Shown here: positions 39,201 to 53,105 of the stretch, piece after piece
Layout of the letters: the number at the start of each line of letters is the position of its first letter
Position numbering within the stretch: the stretch's first letter is position 1
Origin: Trochalopteron elliotii
Lineage: Eukaryota > Chordata > Aves > Passeriformes > Leiothrichidae
Length of the DNA: 64,000 bases
NCBI GenBank assembly: GCA_024734555.1
Contig: JANPWX010019329.1
Location: 1-64,000, forward strand
Direction: 5' to 3'
Notes under the pieces: model-generated
Database searches by the model: none
Told to the model about the DNA's origin: nothing
What the model saw: the letters and a program-made list of their open reading frames with translations, nothing else
Made by a program: the position numbers and the translations under genes

Positions 39201-42200
39201 GAACTACAGCCTTCAACTGTGCTTTCCAGGTGTGAAAATTAAATACATTTGAAGATAGCTTGGATATCTGCTTACTGTTCCTTTGCTTTCTTTTCAAACA
39301 GACATAGCTTAACTTTGAGAAAGATACTGTTCCTCTCACAGCATTTGAAAGAAGTTGATACAACAGGCTGCTCCCGCTGTTATCTCTGGTGCTGGCTGCC
39401 AGTCGACATCCATCAGCTGATCAACAGTACCTTGTTTCCATACAGGACTCCTGGTTCACCTCTCATACTGAAATCTTAGCTCAGCTGGAGTAGCTGCGTT
39501 CCATGTCCTATTCCTAGAGATGTGAGTTGCTGGATACCAGGGGACGGGGGGGGGGGGGAAGCTGACAGCAGTGAACCACTGTCTCCCAGAAAAGCCCCTG
39601 AGAGACAGCCACTATTGGTCTGAATTTTATGCAGAAGTCAGCTTCCTGCTCCAGTTCTCATTCCCATCCTCTAGCACACTGCTCACTTTGGACACAGGAA
39701 ATTTGGAACAATGTTCATCTGAAGGAAATAATCCCTTTCTGGACACTTACAATTTCTAACTGGCAGTTTCTGCCTGCATGTGTTAATCAGTGATCATTTT
39801 TCCAGCTAATTCACCAGTCAGTGTAGGGTAAGAACAGGTCACACCCTTCCAAGGCATAATTCAGAATTCAAAATTCAAAGCAAGATAAAGGTTTGTCTTC
39901 TTTACATGACTTGATGAATTTCTTCAGGGGATTATGACTGTTCAAAAGCATTTCAGGGAGATGTGTTGATGGCAGAACTGTATCTTGTTATATCCAAATT
40001 GCTTGTTATTCAAAGAGATTAACATTCAGATGGTCATAAGAAATAAGGTGCAGTTAGTGTTACATGAGAAACACTTTTATTTTCCCCTACAAGCTAGCTA
40101 CAGCTACAATTACTTCTTCACAGCTACACCTACTTTTCTACCTACCAGGTAAAGAATAGTATTCTATTTACATACTATCTTTTTTTCTTTCTCTACATAT
40201 TATACACTAAATCAAGATGGATAGATTTACGCCTATTTATTGGAGTTGCCTGGCCCTATCAAATGACTGCACTCTAGAGATGTTCAGATATGTAGGCTGA
40301 CTCTAAAACCATAAAACAATGTTAATACTCGAGGCATTCTGAAGTCAGTAGAAATTATAGAAACATAAAGATGATGTTCTGGCATGAAAATTTAGTCTTT
40401 CATGGTCAAAAAGTTGATCTGTCAGTGTTTTCTCTCTCAGCTCTCAAGGAGGGATAGAGGTGGCTCTGAGTGACGTGGGATTCTGACCACTATCCTGAGC
40501 TGGATTCTTCCTAGTCAGAAGAGCTGTCAGAACATCTTACCAGCTCCTGCCCAAGGACCTGGACATATTTGTTACTGGGAGACTTAGGACACCTAATGTG
40601 ACAAGAATCAAAACTAATCTGAGGCCTCAGGGAACAAAACAGCAACAGACTTATCACCTCAACACTATAAAGAAAGGTTTTAAAATGTTTTCTCGCTTGG
40701 AAGTCAGATGAAGAATTAGTGAAGAAATTGAAGAAAAATTCCCCTCTCTCCAGCCACTTAAAATAGGGTGCTCTTTTTCTGTTTCAGTTTACTGACAATC
40801 CTCAGGAGAATACTGGAGGATTATGATAATGTTGTGCTTTTAGATCTCCTTTGAGGAGAGCAGATTTCTGCCTTTTTCTCCACCAGCACAGGGGTGGCAG
40901 GATCTGGAAAATCTCACATCTTCTCCCACAGGCATATGAGGGAGGGATGGTCACTCTACATGATGGCAGCAAGCTGCCCTAAATGCAGCCAACAAAATAT
41001 AATTTTAATTTTCAGCCCCTCTCTTTAATCCTTTCAGGCAGTTGTCTTGCACTTCTCTTCAATTTGAATCACAAATTGAGGTTTTATTCTACCTCTAGCA
41101 AATTTAAACTTTACATTAGAAAAGAAGTTTAAAACTTGAATTTTTCAAAATACATTATGTCTTTAAGACTTTGAGAAATAATAATAGGAATGCATAAAAC
41201 TTACAGGGTATGTTCTTTCATCTATATACGAGCATGCTTCTTAAAATACCATTTACTGAAAATTCAGATTACTTTCTAAAGGCTGATGACAGAAAGTATT
41301 CACCATCAGATGAATCTAAAAGATGCTATCTTTTACGATCCATGTAGCAAAGTTAAAATAAGTTTCTCAACATAATGCAGGACTTGAAGAAAAAATTCCT
41401 ACACCACATTAATTATTATAATCATATGCACCTGTAATTCATTAATATTTTAGTATTCTTTTTGAAAGAAGGAAAGAGAAGGTTGTCAATTTAAATCAAA
41501 GTAGGACAAGGGAACTATGTATTTATTAGAGGCTCTACATACCATGTGTGGTGTTGGAAAGCAAGTTTTTGTACTCAAAAGTATATACATGTATTATAAC
41601 CATTATGATATATCATCCATTTTAAGGCAACAACATAAGACCATTAGAAAAGTGGGAAGCCAGTATCATGGCTGAGATTGTACTTTTATTCTTAACCAAC
41701 TTAGCACAAAATTAAAAGCCAATTTTTAGAATAAAATAAATTTAAAAATTCTAAAATTAATTTTTAGCACAAAATTTTAAAAAGAAAAAAAAACCAAACA
41801 AAACCCAAAACAACAGGTTTTTTCTGACTTCTGTTTACTATAGCTGATCAATCCTTGTGAATAAAATGCATTATAGTAAGATATATTACAGCCTGATTAG
41901 GGTGCAACAGAAAATTTGCTTGAATTTCAACATAGTAACATTACAAATCAATCTTCCAAGCACCAAAAAAATACAGATTTGTTTTTAACCAGGCAATTGT
42001 AGACCTTCTGAAAAGGGAAGGTGTTTATCTTTCTTATTGTTTGATGATATTGTCACAGGCAGAGTCCTGATCAAGATCTGTACCCCATTCTCCGCAAATT
42101 TTCTGTCAGATACCAGGCAAAGAAAAATTCTTACCAGATTTGTAAACAAACTAAATTAAACATAATAAGTGGGTGTAAAAAAATGACTAGAGGGGGCAGA

Positions 42201-45200
42201 GTTCTATCATTAATGCTCAAACCAGTGATTTATCTCCTGTATCACTGCATGACAAAGTAGCACTCAAAGGAGTGATTTGATGTTACAGTATTTCTATAAT
42301 GGGATGTCTTATATATCTCAAACTCTACTCTTTAGTGTTTAAGGTTAATAAAGGCTTTAAATTCTTCATAGTACATTATCAAACCAGGAAGTTATTCTGG
42401 GGGAACTGATCTATGTCATGGAACTACTTTCACTATTATATCGAAGCTGCAGAAAGTGTCACAATCTTAGCTCTTTTCTGAATCACTGCCTTGGAGGTGG
42501 CTTGGGAAACAGCTTCGGCATTCTGTTTCTGAAAACCATTCCACTGGCAACAGACCAGAGGCAGTTGGAAAGCTCCAAGGATCACCTGGAGTATGTGCTG
42601 TGGCTGGGTGGACTCATCTCCCAAGGACCACCACCACCTACAGGAAAATGTCAGGATTTCAAGAGGTGCTGCCCTGCCCTGAGGCAGCACTGACAGCTGA
42701 GGGCTGCTCTCAAGGCACATAATTGCCTTGCCAATTAAAACCTGTTTTCACCCTTAATCTCCATGCAGGTCTTCTGTGTATGATTTCAGGAAGAAAAAAG
42801 ATAATTTCTAAGTAGATACAGAGAGATATAAAATGAATAATGGACTAAGAAAAAATTGTAATTAGAGCATTTAATAGTCATGCTTTCTTCCATATAGTGT
42901 GGGAAGAGATCTTTCAAGACCCACTTGTACATCAGATATTATTATAAGACGTGACTTAACCCTGACCTTTTCAAGCAACAAAAGATATGAGTATGGGAGA
43001 AGAATACTTGACACAAAGCAATGAAAGGGGATTAGTTTCTCATAAATGTTCCAACAAGGCAGTAATACCTGTGAATGAATTACAAATAAGTATGTTTTCT
43101 GTTGATCTAGAAAACAATTTTTTAGTAAATTTTTAAGTTATTTTCAAACTACTCAAAACCCCTTTATATTTAAAATTAATACATGATGAAGTTTTAATAT
43201 ATTTATTTCGTACATTTTCTATTGTATCTTGCTTTTCATACTTCAGTAGAATAATAATCTTACTCTAAAACAAGACATTTAAAAAAGTTTCCCTGAAAAT
43301 GCATTTCTATCTTTTCAAAGAAAAAAACACCAATCAACTTAAAAAGAAAAATCCTTTAGAACAGTTCAAATTGCCAATCAGATAAGTACTGAATAAAAAG
43401 ATCCCACCACTATTAGCTACATTTCTTATTACAGAGGTTGTTCTGCCCGGGTTTAAAGACTAAAACAGTAGTATAAGCACTGGCAAAAAGTCAGTGCCTT
43501 CTGACAACTGTTCATGTCAAGAGCAAGATGAAATTACTGTGATGAAATTGCAATGAGGAAATAAGGACAAAACCCAAATGTCTCATTCTACTGATAGCAA
43601 TAGATGCTGCTATTTATTTTTGTGTTCAATTCAAATAACTTAAAAAGATTTCAGCACTGTTAATTACCTTAACTACACTTCCAGCCATTATTCTGTATAC
43701 AAGAATTGTTCCTGCCATCAAAATAAACTGTTACTTAATTGGGCAGTGAACAAATCACAGCACTGTATCTCTTTTAGCAGTTGAACAGCAAAGTGATATC
43801 GTTTCAACTGTGTGTGCCTAAATGCTTCATCAATCTCATACACAGCAGCAAGTGTCTTCATAAAGTGGAAAGGATGCACAAGTGGATTAGGAAAGACTGA
43901 TAAGCAAATCGCTGCTCTGTATCTTGTCCTATAGCTTCACAGTGTTTGGAGATGTGTCTGAGCCATTTGGATAAGAAGTGCTATTCTACACTGTGTGATC
44001 TCTACACAGAGATCAGCAGGACAAGTCCTATCTGTATCTATCTTCCCTGGAGATTGTGATCTCTGCTTTCTAAGAAAGTTACACTGAATCTTCCTGGTTA
44101 CATTTTTATAATCACTATTTTAATTTCCAATTAACTAGGAATTGTGGGGAAACAAAGAAGGAAGAGACTTGACCTCATTACTTCTGGTGATCTTTCAGAC
44201 TCACCAGGGTTTCAGACAAACAGTGAAGACATTTCCTGCAAAGCAGCACAAAAGGCCATAAGTGCACTGCATGGACCCTTCTGAGAAATACAGTCACCTC
44301 TGAGGGGCTCCTTTGCTCTTTGCTCTGAGTGGAGCATGGGGCAGGACCCTGCCTCCAAGTGGAGCAGCAGCAGTCTGTCCCACTTCTCAGGTCACACCTT
44401 TTCCAACCCATAGTTTCCCAACCTGTAGCCAGATCTTGGAACAAAAGCCCTTCTGTGCTACATCAGTGTTTCTGTATGAAGTTGAGGTAATGGGAGAGGT
44501 GATTGGAGCTGTCCATTCTCAGCCCAGCACTTTTGCTCCTGCAGCAGGAAGCTCAAGGAAAACTTGAGGGCACAAACTCAGCCTGGTGTCTGTTTAGAGT
44601 CCCACACAGCAACATGTCAGTTCAGGCCTTAGAGAATCAACATCTTCATAAAAATGACAAATCACATTCACTCTCACAAATGACATCCACTGTCAGTTCC
44701 ATCCAGATGGATAAAGCCTGGCTAGAGGGGAGACCTGATCACAATATAATGCCAAGGATATCTGAGCTGCCATGGCCCTTGCCAAACCCCACTAACAGGT
44801 AACTGAGTGAGAACTGGCTCCATTCAGGTCTTCATGGTTTGGAATGTTATGTTAGCACTATACATTTTTCTCCATTGAGACATAGAGACATGGAAGGAAC
44901 AACTCAAAAATATATGTCAATTGAGGGAAAAACATGATAGACAGAAATAAGAACATTTTTTTCCCTTAATTATATGAATAATATAGATACTTAATATTCT
45001 GCCCTCAATCACTGTTTACAAATTCAGGTTTGGAAAAGAAAAAAAAAAAAACCCAAAAAATAGACAAATACAAAAAGCTCAAAATTTGGGAATTTTTTTT
45101 CTGATCCCTTCATCTCCAAATTACTGGCTGTTTCACCCAGAAAATCTTCTTCTAGCCTTCCCATCCTTTGTGCAAACTGCTGCTGCTTCCCTTTTGCCAA

Positions 45201-46290
45201 AGTCATCTCTTTCTAGACAAAACTGTTATAGGCAACAGACAGTTGAATTACGGACCAACTAGTCAAATCTGCACTTGCCCTTCCTACTCCAAACTTCCAT
45301 GACAGTAGTTGGTCTGACTGTGTTAATAGCTTCAGAATTATAGTATTAGAGCTACAGGCATTTGGCAGCTATTTTTAGCAAAATTTTATTATATGTGTTA
45401 TGATTTAGGCAAAAATACCATAGCAGAAATCTTTCAAAGGCAATAACTTGCCACTGAGAAATTGCATATATTGATTCTCTGACACAAAACATTTTGAATC
45501 GTAGACTATTATCACGAAAGAACCATAAAAACCTGATGTTTTCATTGTTCTGAAAATATTGTTTCATCTTACCAAGACTATTACACATACCCAGCAGATT
45601 TCAACTCAGTCAGGAACTAAATATGCCTAATTAGCTTGAGAAAAACTGTTTTCCAAGGATATAATAATATGATTCCTAGGAAGGCTATACCATTATGTCA
45701 TGGAAAGGAAAAAATATCAAAAATGGGTTTTTTTATATTTTCTTGAAACTTTTTATATCTTCTACCACCTTTGACACATAAAGTTCATGTACTGTTACAC
45801 AAAATTCATTATTACACGTATTTGATTCTTTTGATACTCCACTGAAGCTGAAGCATATTACAAAATATTGGGTTCATCTTCAACCAAAGTTTTCAAAGAT
45901 GATCCTGTTTGTCTCTAAAAGGAAAATCTATCTAAACCTGTTGCTCTCTTGCACAAGCACCTGGGACAACTACAGTGCAGCCAGTGTGCAGTGGGCCAGC
46001 CCAATTCTGACAGACAGGGGGAAAACAGTACTATGATATTAAACAGATTTACAGCAAGATACCACTGGAAAATCAGACCTTTGCTCAGACCAGTGGAATT
46101 ATAGTGCAAATCAAATAAAGGTTATGTTATTAAATCTAATCTTTACAAACTGATCATGACACTGTACACTTTACACTTTATGTACTAAAATGAAGAGTCT
46201 TCATACATTCCAGATCTCATTGACACTTAAGGTTGTGAAATTTAATGTCATGATCAAATAATTAATCCATATAATTTGGATTTACCATAC
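33259..46290 (-). other. CDH18: CDH18 intron in EC4, between the 254-bp and 137-bp exons (13,032 bp)
   Basis: The intron is phase 2, with donor GTATGG and acceptor TTCATAG. I recognise no CR1 or LTR copy here, in contrast to the neighbouring introns. GC-richer stretches at about 34430-34950, 38775-39780, 42400-42740 and 43780-44820 give short ORFs on both strands without family resemblance. They may be old, unrecognisable repeats or conserved non-coding sequence. A 13-base G run is at 39546-39558. A short direct repeat (TTAGCACAAAATT) recurs around 41701 and 41764. Confidence 0.8.
39546..39558 (+). repeat. G13 homopolymer
   Basis: A run of 13 G preceded by GGGGAC gives a local G-quadruplex-prone tract in otherwise AT-rich intron. 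It is also a likely place for sequencing length error. Confidence 0.85.
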
Positions 46291-46544
46291 CTCACTAAAC
46301 TGTTTGCAGCATCAGGATCATGTGCCGTTACAGTGCCAACAGGTGTCCCAATCTTTGCATTTTCGTAAACTTCCATGACATAGGAAGGCATAGTGAAGAG
46401 AGGGGGTTCATCCACATCGCCAACGATGACCTTCAGCATCGTTACATCTTTGAATGGTCCCAAGTGCGAAAAGCGAAAATCAAGGTGAGTATTTGCTCCT
46501 TCTATATTAAGTGTATATGATTTCTTTTTTTCATAGTTCAGTGG
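46291..46544 (-). CDS. CDH18: CDH18 exon, second half of EC3 and start of EC4 (254 bp)
   Basis: The exon starts in phase 0 at PLNYEKKKSYTLNIEGANTH and continues through the EC3-EC4 linker VGDVDEPPLF to EC4 residues YVMEVYENAKIGTPVGTV, HDPDAANS and LVR. The linker reads DVDEPP rather than the canonical DXNDNPP; this is the normal type II form at the EC3-EC4 junction, not a lesion. The acceptor is tctgccaacag (AG complement at 46545-46546). The donor is GTGAG|GTATGG (GT complement at 46289-46290). It ends in phase 2: AG joins A of the next exon to give Arg. The length of 254 bp is the family standard. The conserved N-terminal part before GPFKD crosses a region with no internal Met, so ORF calling from ATG misses it. 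Confidence 0.97.
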
Positions 46545-49089
46545 CTGTTGGCAGAAAAAAATAAATTCTCAGAGGCATTCTGTTCTTCAGTTTAGCCTGC
46601 TAGCAACTTAACAACATCTTTTCTGTTTAACTTAAACATTTCTTCATTAAACTGGAAAGGGCTGATATTCTTTGATATTCTGGCAGCTACTGCCATACCT
46701 TGTATGTAGTAGGATATAAACGAAGCAAGATGGTTTCAATTTTTCTCTAGAACAGAATATTGGAAAAGATGCTAGTTTTGAGAATAACCTGGGGTTTAGA
46801 ATGAGCCTCAGATTCTACTTTCATGATAATGTAGTGTCTGAATTTTGTCACCTTTTGGTTTTAATCATTAAATCCTAAATCCTGAAAAAGGTTGAGACTG
46901 ATGCATCCTGAATTAAAATAAGTTCACATCTTTAATAAGAAAGTTTCATAGGCAGCAATGGGGATATTAAAATTCCTTTGGGCATGTCTTTTATCTTCAA
47001 CTGAAAAAAAGCTACTTCTTGCACGAAAACACTCACTTACTGTAAGAGACAGGAACTTTTATGACCAGGTGATCCTTCTAGTGAATGAGGGAAAGGCTGC
47101 AGATGTAGTCTGTCTTCTTCCAACCGTCTCAAAACACAGTCATATAATTAAAAAAGGTGCATATGCATGGGATTTTTTTTTTTTTAGGACCAGAATTTTA
47201 TTTACTATAACATGGCAGAACTCCACTGATACCACTATCATTCTGTGTAGACATGACAGTCTGTCTAACAAAAACTCTTCCTCCAAATTTAAACTGGTAT
47301 TCCCTGTCACCCCAAGGAAGGGCAAAGTAGTATGTTAGGCAAGACATATAAGGAATTCAATATATGAGTTGTTACTGTCAGTGTGCATTTTGTACATGAA
47401 ATCTACAATAAATTTGACTGATTATGTATAAGAAAAACTGGTCGGGATTTATATACACTTTACATATTTCTTCAATTTCTCCTCTGTGTACTTTAGGACA
47501 ATCAATTCATTCTTTGAACTCTAAAAGTATAAGGCTTTTACGACCCTCACATTTTCTGTTTCCCTTTCCTGAATGTGAAAATAAAAAGTTTTAAAGGCAT
47601 GGAAATTTACCACAGCCTGGTAAATCTATTACTATGCAAGAAGGAGCAGCTAAGTATACTATACTAGTCAATTAAAAAAGAAATATAGGTTTAATAAATT
47701 CTAACTCAGATGTTCATTAATTTTTGTTTTTTTGTTATGAGCAGAAAAATATTGAATAGTGATTTTCATTTCTCTGCAGCATGTATATTCTAGAAGTAAA
47801 CAGGTTTAAAATAGGACTGCAACTTTTATCTTGGATGTCTTTTTGAATAACCCAGTTCATACTGACAATGACTGAATTGACTTGTACAGGAAGATTAATT
47901 TCTCTCAGAAAACATATGAGGAATGACACCAAGTCTTGTAGTAACAGAAACTCTTTCTTTTATCTAGTTCTTTGATCAGACAATAACTTTTATTTTTTTA
48001 AGGGAATAATCTATTCAGATAATCAGAAAAAGCTGACATTTCAAATATAGCCAGAGTTGTTTTTTGCTTTAATTTGCTTTTTTTCTTCCTATAGCATCTC
48101 AATAATTAGGTGTAGCTATAAGATGGGAGACAGACTTGTCTTCTGACTCTAGACATGCAAATCATATTTATATTTACTTAAAATTATCAGAACACTGAAG
48201 GTCATTTAGTCTTATCCAGAAAGAAAGCAAAACATTTACATTTTAGGTAAATTAAACAGAATTTTTGTTTATATTTCTTGTTTTCCCAATGAATAATGTC
48301 TTTCCATGACAATAACCCACAAACTTCTGTATGTATTCACTGGCTATTATGATTTTCATGCCAAACTGAAAATGCCAAATGTAGCTCAAGTGACCAGTTA
48401 CAGCGCCAACTGGAAAATGCTGCTGTGCATTATACCGTACTTTGAGTTTCTAATATAAGACTCCCAAAAGGAATGTCATATTAGGGCAACTGTAACTCCC
48501 AAAAGGAGTTACAGAATTTTATGAGAAATAACTATCTATTTCTTGAACATTTCCAGTCTCATTATGCAAAGTGGAAGAGAGATGGGCTGCTAGATACTTT
48601 TTCTGGGAAGCCTGAAGGATATTTGCTGACTGGAGGTCAGGAAAATTCTAGTATATTTTTCTGAAAATCATGACAAAGGGGGAGCATGATGACCATTCTT
48701 TTTTTGAAGGCTACAGAGAATAATGGCTTTTACTGGGCTATTTTGTTTCAGTTTCTCCAGTTTCTTACACAAACAAGGAAATGCATGAGGTAAAGAAGAA
48801 ATAGTTTGTGCGTTTGTAATCAACCTTTCGTGGAAGGATTTTTGAGACTGAAGATACATATACGTATAAATGTATAATAACTCTGTGATAGCTATACCAG
48901 TAACATTTTAAGTCTTTAGCACAATACTGGATCATTTAGATACCAGCTGGAAAGTAAATCAAAGAATAACATTCTATGAAAATTGAATTACACATTCATT
49001 GCTACAGATAAACTCTTTATGCCAAGATTCAAGTAGGTGGGGGACAAAGGTGGAATTTTCACCCAAATTTTACATCTTCTATGGCTTAC
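46545..49089 (-). other. CDH18: CDH18 intron in EC3 (2,545 bp)
   Basis: The intron is phase 0, with donor GTAAGC and acceptor CCAACAG, between the 188-bp and 254-bp exons. It is AT-rich. The only notable structure is the hairpin at 48490-48514. No repeat family or exon recognised. Confidence 0.9.
48490..48514. repeat. Perfect 10-bp stem with 5-nt loop
   Basis: CTGTAACTCC, loop CAAAA, then GGAGTTACAG. A near copy of the loop region (ACTCCCAAAAGGAAT) lies about 40 bases upstream, near 48460-48475. This suggests a local duplication with one copy symmetrical. Confidence 0.85.
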
Positions 49090-49277
49090 CTTCTTCAGAG
49101 AGAGAATTCCTTCCCTTGTTTCTTTGTCAGTAGATATTGAGAATACCCCAGAGCCATCTCCATTTATAATTGTGTACTTCATGTCTGCATTTGAACCAGT
49201 GTCTGCATCATTTGCTTTGATTTTGCCAACTGCTGATCCAACTTGAGCCGACTCAGGAACATACAGTTGATAATGCT
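49090..49277 (-). CDS. CDH18: CDH18 exon, first half of EC3 (188 bp)
   Basis: The exon begins with AG, completing Lys, then 62 codons from HYQLYVPESAQVGSAVGKIK to DKETREGILSLKK. Two EC signatures are visible: the PE near the start of the repeat (VPES) and the DAD calcium motif in KANDADTGSN. The acceptor is a T-rich tract ending cgccctcag. The donor is AAG|GTAAGC (GT complement at 49088-49089). The exon ends in phase 0 after the double Lys and joins the 254-bp exon without a break. The 188-bp length is standard for this exon in type II cadherins. EC3 is a middle ectodomain repeat, thought to give length and rigidity rather than to form the trans-adhesive interface. Confidence 0.97.
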
Positions 49278-51934
49278 CTGAGGGCGAAAAAAACAACATA
49301 ATAGCTTGGACATTTTCTAGTCAAACTAAATTAGAGAACCATTATCTGCTTGATAGATGTCTGAGTCAATGGAAGAGTATTTGGGTATTTTGTGAAGTGA
49401 CAAACCTATGCATTTATTTAGATCCCTGAAAGAATTCAAAACTGAATTGTATTTTACTTGAGATGCCTTCATTCCCTCTTCAAAATCCAAATTACCTAAT
49501 GTAGGATTTTAGTTTTCACAACTATTGTTCTACATCTCATAATACAGAAATTACTTCATACCAGTGTTTTTTAAAGTTTATTTTCTCCATAACCAAAATA
49601 TATATATTTCACTAACTTACAATTAAATGCATGATCAAGTGAGCATTTTTAAATTGAAAAATCTGTTGCATTTTTTTCACAAAATCCAATCATTTTTGCA
49701 ACATTGCATCAACATTTTCAACACGCAATTTTTACAAAAGAAAAATGTAAATAACTCTTAATATTTTACCCTTTGGACAAAAAGTTTAACTGCTATCCAC
49801 AGTAAATGAAAATTAACATAATGGGTACAAAGAAGTATTACACATTTGTGCCCGGAAAAATCTTCCTTTACAACTATGACCTCTTTTCCGTGTTTTTGCA
49901 ACCTGTTATATTAATAGTAAGCAAGTTAAATATTTTTGAAATACAATTTTTTTAACTGTCTCTAGGCTTTTGTAAATTTTCTAAAAGGTACAAAGTTCTC
50001 TGGTGGACAAGAACCTGCCACAAGGAAATAAAAATGGTAAAGAGACATAATGTCATTATGTAAACCTCCATCTCCATCTGCAACTAGGCCAGAAAAACAG
50101 CTTAAAGAAAATATCTCCAATAATGCTACCCTTACAATACAGCAGACATGATGAAATCTATCAGAACTGAAAAGAATAATTCACATACCAACAACATCTT
50201 CACTTCCCATCTAAAAAACTCCAATCCAAATGCTTCCCTAACAGTCTGCAGAGTTTACATCACAGTCCAACCCCCACCACAGTAAAAAAGGCAAAATAAC
50301 CTCTGTCATTACATATCTTCCGAAACTCTACGAGGCTCCTTTTATGTTCCTTGAAGGCATTCTGTGCAGTGAGTGCAAGAGTGCAATACTGAGTGGCAGG
50401 ACGGTGGATCAGCAGATTTGTAAGTGGACATAAAAAAGTTAATATATTGCTATGGTTTGCTGGGTTTAAATCAGGTAGCATGACTGCAGAGGTGCCCTTG
50501 GTAAGCATGTAGAAAAAGAAAGGCAAAATTTAAGTATTTAAGTTGAATTCAGAGATTAAACCTGAGGTGTGGGAGAAACCCATTACTGGTTGGATAGATT
50601 GAAGAAATTATCAACCGACAGAAGTTGCAATGGAAAAGGGAATAGATATCATCACTAAAATATAGTTGCCTTACAGACACCTACTAGAAAACAGAACATT
50701 TAATTATAAATTTATCTAGTTCTTTGGACAACAGTTCCTACACCTATTTGCTTTTTTGAATTATTTTTTTTTCATACTAGCCCATACTACTGGTAAACAA
50801 CTAGTGGTGTGATAAGGATGGACAAGTGCACTAATCTTTGTTAGTCTAAAGGAGAAGAAAGATTTCATAGGAAAAGAAAAAATAAATTACTATTCATTTT
50901 GGAAATCTTAAGGAAAATAAGAAATTTACAGCAGAGCAAGAGAAGAATTACAGCTTTAAGTGTAAAAAAAATACCAACACCAATGTAGCAGAACAATTAC
51001 TTAATTCAGTCAAAACTCATAGTTAATACTTTGATGCAATTCTTTGATATGCATTTAAAAGCAACCTACACAAGTTTCCAAATAAATGCCCTGCAATGTT
51101 TTGTGCTTATAGATGATGTCAACTGACACTTTTTTTATTGCTGGTTTCTTTATTTCATACATAAAATTGTAGTAATGGGATGAGATTAATTTCAAAATTT
51201 ACTCGGTGCTAAAATAAATGCAGAATATGTTTTTTTGACACTTTTGCTCTTCCAAATAGGAAAAGGTTAAGGCCATTAAGAATGTGTTATATAATCAAGC
51301 CACTTCAGCAACTGGACGTGCTATAACTCATATGATAGGGTGATGTAATTGGAGACTTTCAAACAGTTGAGCTTGTTCAAATATATCTATCTACATGACA
51401 CTACACTCCACTTTATAATCACACCCCAAGTGTTAGCCATCTGTTTCAGAAAGTTGTTTCACTGATACCTGCTTCAAAGACTCTGAAATACTAAAACTTC
51501 AAGCAAAACAAATATTTGAAATGACTCATGAATTATGTTGGTTTTTGTAGAACTGAAATGTTAAAAAAATGTTGATAGAATTAAAAGAAAGCTGTTGAAA
51601 AAAACCCAAAAACTCTTAGATTATAAGGTCATAAATGTCTCCTAATAAGTATTTAACCACTGCTTCATAGAGATGGCCTGACAATATCTCATACAGACAT
51701 GAACCAAATAGATAAATACAAAAAAATACTATCTAAAATCACCAAACACGCAAGAAGATAAAGTTCAGGAACATAAAGGTTAAACTATATTTTTTTAGAC
51801 TAGTGGTGAAACTGGAAATGATAAACAGTAAATCATTGCAAACTTAATTGCTAGTAAGAGGAACTGATGGAAGGCTCAATTGAACATTTCAACAGACTTC
51901 CCAGAAAAAAGGTCACAGAATCAAGTTGGTCTGA

Positions 51935-52060
51935 ATCCAAGATGGATTTGGACAATGCTCTCAGCTACATGCTCTGACTCCTTGGGTGTTCTCCATTGGG
52001 ACTTAATGACTCAGATGGATCCCTTTAAACTCAGCATAATCTGTGATTCTGATTCTATGA
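51935..52060 (+). mobile_element. CR1-type 3'-end fragment
   Basis: The sense-strand order is TTGGACAATGCTCTCAGCTA, then GACTCCTTGGGTGTTCTCC, then GGATCCCTTTAAACTCAGC and a GTGATTCTGATTCTATGA tail near 52060. The order and the ATTCTATGA-type end match avian CR1 or CR1-like tails. It is 5'-truncated and diverged. Confidence 0.7.
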
Positions 52061-52914
52061 ATGTTCCCTTGGGCATTGGAGAAAGAAAATTTGATAGGAC
52101 ACTGTAAAACATAGGATGTGTATACTGTGAATTTACAGCTTTGTACTGCAAACTATGAGCCTGTCTCAACCCTCTAAAACAATTGACTGGGAAGATAGAA
52201 GCCCTGAGGATCCAGTATGATTAGTCTATAGCAAAACTTTACCACTAAATTTGACCATGTTGAACAGATTATTCTTATGCTTCCAGCATTACAGACTTCC
52301 AGGAGCTGTTGTGAAGCAGAAATCTTTTGGGGATGGTCTAATTTTTTCCAGAGGAGCTGGCCTGTTTCTTACAGATCAAGAATCTTAGCTGATTCAGTTT
52401 CAGCTTTTATCACATTCACTCACATGCATTCCCTTTGCTCATGATACGAGGAAATTAATACTCCTTTCCAGGTAATGTACTGTATAGGATATCACTTTGC
52501 AGGACTTTAATCTATGCTAATTGAAACATTTTCCAAATTCATGTATATGATCTTCATCTTTCAATTAACTTTATGGCTTACCTGCCATTATAGTACAGAA
52601 ATAATTTATTTATCTTTAGAACAATATACTTTCATTTCAATTAGCCTACAGGCAACCTCCAATGCTGTGTCTTACTCTCAGAAAAGTAATTTCTCTCTCT
52701 GAACACCTCAAAAAAGAAGTGCAACAGTATTTAATGAAAATCAATGAGCATATTATTGAAATTTATTGTATTTATTAATCTATTCTATTCTGTTGATAAT
52801 GTTGACTTACTTTTATAGGTTACAATGTCTTCTTGAACAGTAGACATTATCATATCTAACAATGGGAGGGAGAAGAGACATAATATATTTAACACCAACT
52901 TGGGAAAAAGTGTT

Positions 52915-53105
52915 TATTATGCTGGAGGGTAGGGCTACTGCTCAAAGGGACCTGGACATGCTGGAGAAATGTGCTGAAACAAACCTCATGACATTCAGTC
53001 ATGGCACCAGGGGAGGGATAATGCCATTCACTATAATGCCATTCAATAATGCCCCATGCTGGGGCCAGCCAGTTGTAAAGAACTTTTGCAGAAAGGGACC
53101 TGAAA
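52915..53105 (+). mobile_element. CR1 LINE internal fragment
   Basis: The sense-strand blocks ATGCTGGAGGGTAGGGCTAC, CAAAGGGACCTGGACATGCT, GGAGAAATGTGCTGAAACAA and CCTCATGACATTCA follow the order of the CR1 reverse-transcriptase region. A weaker match continues (CCCCATGCTGGGGCC, GCAGAAAGGGACCTG). Frame is not preserved. Confidence 0.75.

Noticed and set aside
42418..42720. ORFs on both strands, considered as a processed pseudogene
   Set aside because: No resemblance to a known protein and no poly(A) tail or target duplication.
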